This document shows, one piece after another, positions 45,850-53,642 of a DNA stretch of 64,000 bases. Made by a program: the position numbers and the translations under genes. Numbering within the stretch: the stretch's first letter is position 1; every line of letters starts with the position of its first letter. The stretch is from the NCBI GenBank assembly GCA_947495685.1, contig CANLZY010000009.1:62001-126000 (forward strand), written 5' to 3'. Source of the DNA: an uncultured Tropicimonas sp. GTDB lineage: Bacteria > Pseudomonadota > Alphaproteobacteria > Rhodobacterales > Rhodobacteraceae. The notes beneath the pieces are model-generated. The model saw nothing but the letters and a program-made list of their open reading frames with translations. It searched no databases and was not told the DNA's origin.

Positions 45850-46992
45850 ATGAAGACACTCTCGCGACAGGATCTCGAAGATATCGTGCATGGGGCCGCG
45901 ATCCTTGGCACCGGTGGTGGTGGTGAGGTTGCCGACGGCTTTGCGCTGATCGACGACGCGCTGGCCCGGGGCAAGGCGTTTGTCCTCGTCGGCCTGGACG
46001 AGGCCCCTGATGATGCGCTGGTCTGCACGCCCTACATGCTCGGGGCGATCTCGCCGATGCCCGAGGACGAGGAACGGCAGTACGATCGGCTGACCCGCAT
46101 CGACGAGCCTGCTGTCCTGCTCGCCTACCGGCGGTTCCAGAAATACCTTGGGCGGGAGTTCTACGGCACGATTTCCTGCGAGCTTGGCGGCTCCAACACG
46201 GCTGTTTCCTTCTATGCGGCGGCGATGAATGGCCACTACATCCTCGACGCCGATCCAGCCGGGCGCGCTGTGCCGGAAATTACCCATTCCACCTATTACC
46301 TCAATGACTTGCCGGCTGATCCTATCGTGATGGCCAACGAGTTTGGCGAATGCATCCTTTGCGAAAACGTTATGGACGACCTGCGCGCCGAAAGCATCGT
46401 GCGGGCGCTGTCCAAGGTCAGCCGCAACGACATCGCGGCGATCGATCATGCACTGGAGGTGCGGGAAATTCGCAACGCGGTGATCGCCGGGGCCATCACC
46501 CAGGCCCTGACCCTGGGCCGTATCTGGCGGGAGGCCCGCGACAACGGAGGCGACGTCGCGGGCGCGGTTGCCCGGGCGGGCGGTGGGCTCGTGGCATTCC
46601 GCGGATCTGTCGGGGAAAATGACTGGAGCACCCGTGACGGTTTCACCTTTGGGGCCTTCGAGATCGAGGGCACCGGTCCATTCGCAGGGCATCACTACCG
46701 GATCGACCTCAAGAACGAAAACCTGATCGCGCGTCTCGATGGAGAGGTTCAGGCGACAATCCCCGACCTGATCTGTGTCATCGACACCGACACCGCCCTG
46801 CCCGTCACCAATCCGCATTTCAGGACCGGACAGAACGTGGCCGTGATCCTGTTGAAGGCCCCGGCGCCCTTCACCACGCCGCGTGGATTGGAGATCTTTG
46901 GCCCGGCCTATGCCGGGTTGGACAGCCCCTATCGCCCCGCGATCCGGACGCAGGACGAGCCGATCCTGTCCACGCTGGCGCAGGGCATCTAG
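45850..46992 (+). CDS. DUF917 / S-methyl-thiohydantoin desulfurase-type protein
   Basis: A 380-residue DUF917 protein: ILGTGGGGEV near the N-terminus, ISPMPEDEERQYDRLTR, SCELGGSN, and C-terminal PDLICVIDTDTALPVTNPHFRTGQNVAVILLKAPAPF. Pfam now describes the two halves of DUF917 as S-methyl-thiohydantoin desulfurase domains, and DUF917 genes often accompany hydantoinase/oxoprolinase genes (from memory). It lies 32 nt downstream of the ABC importer, so the compound imported is plausibly a cyclic ureide or thiohydantoin-like molecule. That is inference; the catalytic residues are not certain. Confidence 0.85.
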   Translation: MKTLSRQDLEDIVHGAAILGTGGGGEVADGFALIDDALARGKAFVLVGLDEAPDDALVCTPYMLGAISPMPEDEERQYDRLTRIDEPAVLLAYRRFQKYLGREFYGTISCELGGSNTAVSFYAAAMNGHYILDADPAGRAVPEITHSTYYLNDLPADPIVMANEFGECILCENVMDDLRAESIVRALSKVSRNDIAAIDHALEVREIRNAVIAGAITQALTLGRIWREARDNGGDVAGAVARAGGGLVAFRGSVGENDWSTRDGFTFGAFEIEGTGPFAGHHYRIDLKNENLIARLDGEVQATIPDLICVIDTDTALPVTNPHFRTGQNVAVILLKAPAPFTTPRGLEIFGPAYAGLDSPYRPAIRTQDEPILSTLAQGI

Positions 46993-47016
46993 ACCCCGCT
47001 GCGACCGTCCTCCGGC

Positions 47017-47978
47017 TCAGTCGCCGAGAAGCTTCCCCGTTCGTTCGGCGAGCGGGACGCGGCCGGCGATCTTGCCGATCAGCTTTCCGGGCCAGGCATC
47101 GGGTTTTGGTCATGGCGGGCGGACAGGCATCCATCGGTCTGTGCCAATACCTCGACCGAGCCACCAAGAGGATCGACGATCCTGGCAATCACATCGCCGG
47201 CCCGCACCCGATCCCCAGGTTTCGCGGTGTGGAGGACGATCCCCGCGGCCGGCGCGCTGACCTCCGGCGCGCTGACCTGTTGCATCGCCGTCAAAGGCGT
47301 CGCCTCGCACAGGAGCCGCGGCACGGGACCAACCTCGCCGTCCACCAGCCCGCGCGGGGTCAGGAACCGCATCAGGGCGGCGCTGTCGTTGCGGATGTCG
47401 TCAGCCTCGACATGGTTGTTGGACCGCAACTCCACCGTCGCGGCCAGGCAGGCCGGTGGAATCGGCACACCGGGATTGGCTGCCGCCAAGGTCCACCAGG
47501 GAGCACTGCGGGCCTCGTCGAACGGGTTGCCGCCCGAACACTCGGCCAGCAGAACCGCGCGGACATCAAGGTCCGCCGCAAGGTCCTGAGCCGCCGGCCA
47601 GATCGGCGTACCGGTATACAGGTGCATCTGTGCCTCGTTATCGGCGTCGTGCGCCAGGTGCAGCAGTGCGTGGCGCAGCACGTCCACCTCGGACACCGGC
47701 GTCCTCTGGGCCAGCTCTTCCCCCATCGCGGCGCGGATCAGGTCGACATTGGCGACCGCATCGTTGCGCAGCGCGCCTGCGACCCGCTCTGCAACCTTTG
47801 GCGCAAGGTCGGCGTGTTCACGATTGAAATTGCTGGCAGATCCGGCCTCCTACCGTCCCTGCACCTGGGCAACGGACCGCTGCGCCAACCCGATCGGATT
47901 GGCCACCTGCACCACGAAGAGCTCACCCGGGATCCGTCCGTTCCGGGCCTCTTGCTCCAGCTTTGTTGCCAGCTTGTG
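47017..47978 (-). pseudogene. Broken succinylglutamate desuccinylase/aspartoacylase-family deacylase
   Basis: A decayed zinc-deacylase gene. Reading one frame from about 47978 gives HKLATKLEQEARNGRIPGEL and ANPIGLAQRSVAQVQGR, then an in-frame TAG (47850-47852). The same frame continues with EAGSASNFNREHADLAPKVAERV and on through LRNDAVANVDLIRAA and LLCEATPLTAMQ. Near 47104-47107 (a TTTT run on the plus strand) the frame shifts, and the true C-terminus GKLIGKIAGRVPLAERTGKLLGD ends at 47017. The part that should hold the HxxE zinc site upstream of HKL is missing. Two lesions plus N-terminal loss make it non-functional unless the stop is read through. Confidence 0.75.
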
Positions 47979-48218
47979 GCGTCCAGTGCCCGCAAGTGTA
48001 GGTCGAGTTGCAGCGCTCCGTTCCGGAACCCGATATGAGAGGGGTCTCGTGGATCGGAGACAGGATACAGCTTCAAGCCAACCTGCGCCATGAAGGGCCG
48101 ATTTCGTTGGGTTTTTCGTGCGATCTGTCACTTGATCACAGGCACTTGTTGATCTGCATCGCGTGGGACGGTCAAGCGGTCTCACGCAAGCCTTGGTGAG
48201 TGTCGGTCATTGCTGCGC

Positions 48219-49205
48219 TCAGTCCGTCACGCCCTTTGCGGACAACCGGCTTTGCGCGATGGTGCTCGCGCGCGTCCTGTCGCGATCCTCCGCGCCGGCA
48301 CAGATCGGGCCATAGTCCCCCGGTTCGCGGTTCAGCGCAAAGTTGAAGACGTTTTCGCGCAGTTCCCGGCAGCGGTCCAGATCGATTTCGGCCACGGTAA
48401 TTTCATCCCCGAGCCCCTGTGTGCGCGCGATGACCTCTCCGGTCGGGGTGATGATGCAACTGCCGCCGATCAGGTCGCAGCCCTCTTCGCGCCCGGCCTT
48501 GGCGGTGGCAATCACCCAGTTGCCGTTGGCATAGGCCCCGGCCTGCATGCACAGGTGATTGTGAAAATCCTGCAAATGGTCATGTTCGGGCGCTTGCGGG
48601 TAATGCACCGGCGTGTTGTAGCCCAGCATGACCAGTTCCGCGCCGCGCAGGCCAAGAACCCGGAACGTCTCGGGCCAGCGGCGGTCGTTGCACAGGCACA
48701 TGCCCAGCGTGCCGCCCATCGCCTCGAACACCGGAAACCCCAGATCGCCATGTTCGAAATAGCGTTTTTCAAGGTGCTGGAACGCTCGCCACTCCTCGGG
48801 ATTGAAATGCCCCGGCAGGTGGACCTTGCGATACTTTCCGACGATCTGGCCGCTCTGATCAACAAAGATCGAGGTATTGAAGCGTCGTGTCGCCCCCGCC
48901 TCGCGGATCAATTCGGCATACCCAAGGTAGAAACCGACCCCCAGCCGCCGGGCCGCCTCGAACAAGGGCGCGGTATCGGGGCTGGGCATGTCTGTCTCGT
49001 AGAATCTGTCGAGGAGTGCCTCGTCCTCGATAAACCAACGCGGAAAGAAGCTGGTCAGCGCAAGTTCGGGAAACACGACCAGCTCTGCCCCGCGGTGATG
49101 CGCCGTTTCCAACAGGGCGATCATCCGGTTGACCGCAGAGCTGCGCGGTTCGTCCCGCGCGATCGGGCCAAGCTGGGCAGTGGCGGCGACAATGGTGCGG
49201 CTCAT
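48219..49205 (-). CDS. N-carbamoyl-D-amino-acid hydrolase (nitrilase superfamily)
   Basis: A 328-residue carbon-nitrogen hydrolase with the full catalytic triad: E47 (FPELAL), K127 (KYRKVHLPGH) and C172 (GMCLCNDRRWPE). These positions and the flanking sequence closely match Agrobacterium D-carbamoylase (E47-K127-C172 type), including RRFNTSI, HLEKRYFE and the GYNTPVH loop. It hydrolyses N-carbamoyl-D-amino acids to the D-amino acid, CO2 and ammonia, the second step of the D-hydantoinase route. No hydantoinase is in the window. ATG at 49205 overlaps the stop of the previous gene (ATGA). GGAG upstream. Confidence 0.9.
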   Translation of the reverse strand: MSRTIVAATAQLGPIARDEPRSSAVNRMIALLETAHHRGAELVVFPELALTSFFPRWFIEDEALLDRFYETDMPSPDTAPLFEAARRLGVGFYLGYAELIREAGATRRFNTSIFVDQSGQIVGKYRKVHLPGHFNPEEWRAFQHLEKRYFEHGDLGFPVFEAMGGTLGMCLCNDRRWPETFRVLGLRGAELVMLGYNTPVHYPQAPEHDHLQDFHNHLCMQAGAYANGNWVIATAKAGREEGCDLIGGSCIITPTGEVIARTQGLGDEITVAEIDLDRCRELRENVFNFALNREPGDYGPICAGAEDRDRTRASTIAQSRLSAKGVTD

Positions 49206-50008
49206 GCGGTCGCTCCTTCTGGCTGCACCACCCCGGCGCCGGCAAGGGCCAACTCTGCCTGCGGACGGACGCCGTTGGCGAGGTGCTTGAGGGCCGTGTT
49301 TTCGGTGATGTTGTGGCTGATTTCGTCTTGCGATTGGGCAAAGATCATCGCCGGGGGGCAATTCGGCGCGAACATCCGCGCATCATCTCCCGCGCCCGAG
49401 GGCATCCCGCGATGGCTCAGGCCAAGCCGGCCCGCCGCCAAGACGACCTGATCCACCAGCTCCATATCACGGGCGACGGGTTCGAACCGGGCAAGGGTGG
49501 CGCGCGACACGCTACAGGCTTCGGCCGCCGTCAATCTCTCGGCGGCGGAAAACAGCCGCGCCTCGTCCGCTGGCAAGGTCACCTCGTCGGTGTGGCACAG
49601 ATCAACGGTCAGCACCGCCTGTTCCGGCACCACGTTGACCGGATCCGGCGCAAACCGCATCCGGCCGTCCATCGCCATCTGTGGCGGGCCGACCTCGGTC
49701 GCGATGGCGTGGGCTTCGAGGGCGATCCCGCTTGCCACGACCCCGGCATCCCGGCGCGGGGTCATCGGCGTCGTGCCCCCATGCGCCGCGCTGCCGGAGA
49801 CCGAAAACTCGCGCCACGAAATCCCCTGCACGCCGGTGACCACGCCGACGTCGAGTGCCTCGGCTTCCAGAACCGGACCTTGTTCGAGGTGCAGTTCCAG
49901 GTAGACTGCCGGTCGCAGTTGGCCGACCGGGGCAATGCCGCGCGCGCCGATCCCGCCCAGCTGCGCGATGCGCGACACCGGGCAGCCGACATCGATCGCG
50001 ACGCTCAC
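49202..50008 (-). pseudogene. N-terminally truncated M20-type carbamoylase/hydantoinase-family hydrolase
   Basis: A 268-residue piece of a Zn-dependent N-carbamoyl-amino-acid hydrolase/allantoate amidohydrolase. YLELHLEQGPVLEAE, VVTGVQGISWREFSVSGSAAHGGTTPM and SQDEISHNITENT are family motifs. The first ~150 residues, which hold the metal ligands HxD and EE, are missing, and the C-terminal SGAGHDA motif reads SGAGDDA (a metal or substrate His is lost). It begins at a GTG that overlaps the DAL stop (GTGA). It cannot be a normal enzyme, but is translated in an intact frame, so it may be a relic or a repurposed dimerisation unit. Confidence 0.7.
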
Positions 50009-51273
50009 GTCCCGCCCCTCACCTGCGCGGCCGTGCGACCCACCAGTTCGGTATAAAGATCCGGGTCGGTATCCGCCTCGGTGCCAAAGACCAGCACCCG
50101 CGAGGTCGTGTCGAGGTCAAGCGCGGCGCGGGCCGGCGCATGGGCCGCAAGCGACAACAAGGCCGCCAGCCCGGCCACAGCGGATTCCCCGGCAACGATG
50201 GGCGGGTCGCCCGGCAAGGGCGCTGCCAGGCGGCGCATCATCGCCACGGCGTCGGCATCGGCCACCGAGGCAACAGCAAAGCACAGCGGTTTCAGCACGT
50301 CCCAGGCCAGAAGGGAAATCTCGCCGCAGGCCAACCCAGCCATCAGGGTGTCCAGGTCGCCCTCGACATTGGTCGGTTTGCCCGCGCGGATCGTCTCCAG
50401 CCAACAGGCGCTGTCCTCGGGATCGGCCAGGATGATGCGGGGGGCGTGCGCGGCCCCGTATCGACGGCGCAGGTTGGCGGCAACCGCCGCGGCCACGCCG
50501 CCAACGCCGGTCTGCACGATGACATGGGTTGGCGGCGCGTCCATCTGCGCGGCCGCCTCTGCCGCCATCAACTCGTACCCCTGCATCACATCCTTGGGGA
50601 TCTCGGTGTAGCCCGGATAGGAGGTATCGGACACCACGAACCAGCCCTCGGACCGTGCAGTGTCGTCGGCCTCGCGTACACTGTCATCGTAATTCCCGGC
50701 ACAGCGGCGAACCTCGGCGCCGAACGCCTCGATGGCGATCTTGCGCCCGTCCGAAACCGTGGCGTGGATGAAGATCACGCATTTGCACCCGAACGTTCGC
50801 GCACCCCAGGCGACCGATCTGCCGTGGTTGCCATCGGTGGCGCAGCACACCGTGAGGGTCGACACCACATCCTCGTGCACCCCGGCAAGAATGTCCTCGA
50901 CGCTGGGGGCATCGATCCTCTTGCGTGCCGCGATCTCGCGCACCAGCAGCCGCAGGACGGCATAGGCCCCGCCGAGCGCCTTGAAGCTGCCAAGGCCAAA
51001 CCGCCCGCCCTCGTCCTTGTAGTAGATGGCGGCCACCCCGGCCTCGCTGGCCATCCCCGGCAGTCGGTGCAACGGTGTCGGTTCATAGCCCGGCCAGGCC
51101 GATATGGTGGCCTGCGCCAGTGCATAGGCCGCATCGTTCAGCACCGCCGCCTGAACCGCCTCATAAGGGGCCTCCGGCGCAAAATGCCGGTTTGTCACGA
51201 GTTCGGTCGCCGCGGTCTGTCCGAGGCTGTTGGTGTATTTGAGGTGTTCTGGCATGGCGTCCTGCAAGGTCAT
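50005..51273 (-). CDS. Diaminopropionate ammonia-lyase
   Basis: A 422-residue PLP enzyme of fold type II. Catalytic lysine in YKDEGGRFGLGSFKALGGAYAV; CCATDGNHGRSVAWGARTFGCKCVIF is the substrate/PLP asparagine region, and QTGVGGVAAAVA is the phosphate-binding glycine loop. It converts 2,3-diaminopropionate (D or L) to pyruvate and two ammonia. The E. coli homologue is ygeX. Start ATG at 51273 overlaps the preceding permease remnant's stop (ATGA); ATG at 51255 has a better AGGA and is possible. Confidence 0.9.
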   Translation of the reverse strand: MTLQDAMPEHLKYTNSLGQTAATELVTNRHFAPEAPYEAVQAAVLNDAAYALAQATISAWPGYEPTPLHRLPGMASEAGVAAIYYKDEGGRFGLGSFKALGGAYAVLRLLVREIAARKRIDAPSVEDILAGVHEDVVSTLTVCCATDGNHGRSVAWGARTFGCKCVIFIHATVSDGRKIAIEAFGAEVRRCAGNYDDSVREADDTARSEGWFVVSDTSYPGYTEIPKDVMQGYELMAAEAAAQMDAPPTHVIVQTGVGGVAAAVAANLRRRYGAAHAPRIILADPEDSACWLETIRAGKPTNVEGDLDTLMAGLACGEISLLAWDVLKPLCFAVASVADADAVAMMRRLAAPLPGDPPIVAGESAVAGLAALLSLAAHAPARAALDLDTTSRVLVFGTEADTDPDLYTELVGRTAAQVRGGT

Positions 51274-51731
51274 TTCGTGGCCCAGAAGCGCCGACGGATC
51301 GTTTCCGCCAGCACAACAAGAGCGATGTTGCCCAACACGATGAGCACCGCAAGGGCATTCAGGCTGGGAGCGAGGTTGAACCGGAAGTCGGACGCGACAA
51401 GCCCCGACACCGGCTGTGCGCGCCCGCTGAGACAGGCTGTCAGCACATATTCGGAGGAAGACAGGACAAAGGCAATCACCCAGGCGAGCAGCAAGCCGTT
51501 TCCCATCAGCGGCAGGACCCCGCGCCGGAAGCTCGACCAGCCAGAGGCTCCGAGGTCTGCCACGACCTCGATCAGGCGCCGGTCGATGCGGATCAGGACC
51601 GAGGCGATGATCAGGGTCGAGACCGGCAGGATGACAATCGACTGCCCGGCGATGACGGGTTCCATCATCTGAACAGGGTCGAACCCCTGCGCGAAAGCCT
51701 CGACCAGCTTGACATCGTTGCCTGACGGCAC
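51270..51731 (-). pseudogene. Truncated ABC permease remnant
   Basis: A 153-residue C-terminal half of a PotC-type permease. It holds the EAA loop EVVADLGASGWSSFRRGVLPLMGNG and about four hydrophobic segments. Full-length family members have ~260 residues and six segments, so the first ~110 residues are gone. Upstream only 24 nt remain before the phosphoribosyltransferase stop. No ATPase or binding-protein gene is left in this operon. The start is a weak GTG. Confidence 0.75.
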
Positions 51732-51755
51732 TCGATCCGCCTGACTGCTCGACAG

Positions 51756-52436
51756 TCAGGGGCGCGCGATGACCCACCCGTCCGCCGTCGCGCGCAACAA
51801 TGGCGACCGAAGGACCCCGTGCACGGTCTCCGGCGCGATCCCGTGATCCTCTTTCAGCGGTTTGATCCACCGGTCGGTCTGCAACATCGCGGCACCGATC
51901 GCGACGGGCGTGCACCCGGCCAATTGCAGCAGATCCAGCCCGGCTGTGATCGAGGTTCCGGTGCTGATCGCGTCATCGATCAGGCAGACCTTCGCACCCT
52001 CAAGCAGCGGCAACATGCGTGGGTCGACGAAAAGTCGCTTGCTGCTCTCAGGGCTGGTGATCGACGTCAACGGCACCGACAGGCCATCGTCGTACCAGAA
52101 CTTCCGGGACGTCCCGAGCGGAATATACCGGGCATGGCCAAGCCGCTCCGCCACCGCCCGGGCCAGCGACAGGCCCAATGTCGGCATCCCGACCACCACG
52201 TCGAGGTCCAGCGGATCGAGCGCCGCTGCGAGGAAATCCGCCAGGGCGGCTTCGACTGCAAACCCCGCCTGGTTGAGGATCAGCGACGCGATGCCGTTGC
52301 CGGTGTTTCCCAGTTTCCGGATCGGCAAGAACAGGATGCGGCCATCCGGCAGTTCGGCGGGAAACCGGTTGACGTAAGGGGGTGGCACGGCGACTTCGGC
52401 CGGATGGATCTCTTGCCAGAATTCATGCGGTTCCAT
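51756..52436 (-). CDS. Phosphoribosyltransferase-family protein
   Basis: A 226-residue type I PRTase-like protein. PRPP-binding loop VCLIDDAISTGTS at 150-162 with an acidic pair DD; a hydrophobic VVVGMPTLGLSLARAVAERLG (79-99) is the usual strand-loop-helix before it. It resembles adenine or orotate PRTase-like proteins found beside ABC/purine salvage genes. Base specificity is not visible. It is the first gene of the minus-strand set ending at 48219. GTG at 52439 is another start. It is divergent from the M20 amidohydrolase. Confidence 0.82.
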   Translation of the reverse strand: MEPHEFWQEIHPAEVAVPPPYVNRFPAELPDGRILFLPIRKLGNTGNGIASLILNQAGFAVEAALADFLAAALDPLDLDVVVGMPTLGLSLARAVAERLGHARYIPLGTSRKFWYDDGLSVPLTSITSPESSKRLFVDPRMLPLLEGAKVCLIDDAISTGTSITAGLDLLQLAGCTPVAIGAAMLQTDRWIKPLKEDHGIAPETVHGVLRSPLLRATADGWVIARP

Positions 52437-52484
52437 CACGGTATATCCTGTTCAAACCCTGTGGTCGTGGATACCAATAGCGCC

Positions 52485-53642
52485 ATGAAACAGCCAACGT
52501 CCACCGCCCTTGCCCGCCTGACGGATATGCGCCGCGATTTGCATGCCCATCCCGAACTCGGCTTCGAGGAAGTGCGCACATCCGCCATTGTTGCCCAACA
52601 TCTGCGCAGCCTTGGGCTGGATGTGACCGAGGGTATTGGCGGCACCGGCGTGGTCGGAACCTTGCGCACCGGCGACGGCCCCAGTGTCGGGCTGAGAGCA
52701 GACATGGATGCGCTGGCGATGCCCGAAACCGGCACGCCGCCCTGGGCGTCGACCATTCCGGGCAAGATGCACGCCTGCGGGCACGACGGACACACCGTGA
52801 TGTTGCTGGGAGCCGCCGATTTGCTGGCCGCCGATCCGCCCGCTGGCACGGTTCACTTCATCTTTCAGCCCGCCGAAGAAGGCCGAGGCGGTGCAAAGCG
52901 CATGGTCGAGGATGGCCTGTTCAGGCGTTTCCCCTGTGACCGGGTATTCGGACTGCACAACATGCCGGGGCTGGCGGTGGACGAAATGGCGGTGGTTGCC
53001 GGGCCACAGCTGGCGTCCTCCGACAGTTGGCGAGCGGTGTTTCGCGGCGTTGGCACCCATGGGGCAAAGCCGCACCTGGGGCGCGATCCGATCACCGCGG
53101 CAGGGCATTTCCTGGCGGCGTTGCAGACCATTCCGGGCCGGGTCGTCGACCCGTTGCAACCGGCCGTGGTCAGCGCCTGTTCGGTATCTGCGGGCGACCC
53201 TGCCGCGTTGAACGTTATCCCGGATTTCGCGGCCATCGGCGGCACCGCGCGGGCCTATTCGCCCCAGGTGCGCGACCAGTTGGAGACCGAAATCGGGCGG
53301 TTGGCCCACGGCATCGCGCAAGCCATGGGCGTGACCGTCGATTACGACTTCATTCGCCGCATTCCGCCGGTGATCAACGATGCGGCCACCACGGAGCTGG
53401 CGCTGGAGGCCGCGCGCGAGGTGTCGGCATCGGGCGTTCGCACGGATTTTCCGCCATCGACGGCGGGGGACGATTTTGCCTTTTTCGGCCAGGAAGCGCC
53501 GGGTGCCTATGTCTGGCTGGGCAATGGTCCCGCGGTGGACGGGGCGCTGCACCACAACACCGGCTATGATTTCAACGATGCCGCCATAGCAACCGGCGTA
53601 GCCTTTTGGGTCGCGGTTGCGCGGCGCGCCCTGTCAGGCTGA
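52485..53642 (+). CDS. M20-family amidohydrolase (hippurate/IAA-amino-acid hydrolase type)
   Basis: A 385-residue metal-dependent N-acyl-amino-acid hydrolase. Metal-site motifs: RADMDALAM (Asp), HACGHDGHTVML (His/Asp), FQPAEEGRGGA (catalytic Glu pair), GLHNMPGL, and HHNTGYDFND (C-terminal His). All ligands are present, so active. It releases amino acids from acyl conjugates. Transcribed alone, divergent from the PRTase gene. Its stop overlaps the convergent adenine deaminase stop by 9 bp. Confidence 0.92.
   Translation: MKQPTSTALARLTDMRRDLHAHPELGFEEVRTSAIVAQHLRSLGLDVTEGIGGTGVVGTLRTGDGPSVGLRADMDALAMPETGTPPWASTIPGKMHACGHDGHTVMLLGAADLLAADPPAGTVHFIFQPAEEGRGGAKRMVEDGLFRRFPCDRVFGLHNMPGLAVDEMAVVAGPQLASSDSWRAVFRGVGTHGAKPHLGRDPITAAGHFLAALQTIPGRVVDPLQPAVVSACSVSAGDPAALNVIPDFAAIGGTARAYSPQVRDQLETEIGRLAHGIAQAMGVTVDYDFIRRIPPVINDAATTELALEAAREVSASGVRTDFPPSTAGDDFAFFGQEAPGAYVWLGNGPAVDGALHHNTGYDFNDAAIATGVAFWVAVARRALSG

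Noticed and set aside
47738..48091. Separate gene beginning MAQVGLKLYPVSDP
   Set aside because: After about 40 plausible residues it runs out of frame across the deacylase relic; no family recognised.
47850..48185. Intact 111-residue gene upstream of the deacylase TAG
   Set aside because: Only its last ~43 residues match the deacylase; the first part has no conservation and lacks the zinc-site motif, so I treat it as part of the pseudogene.
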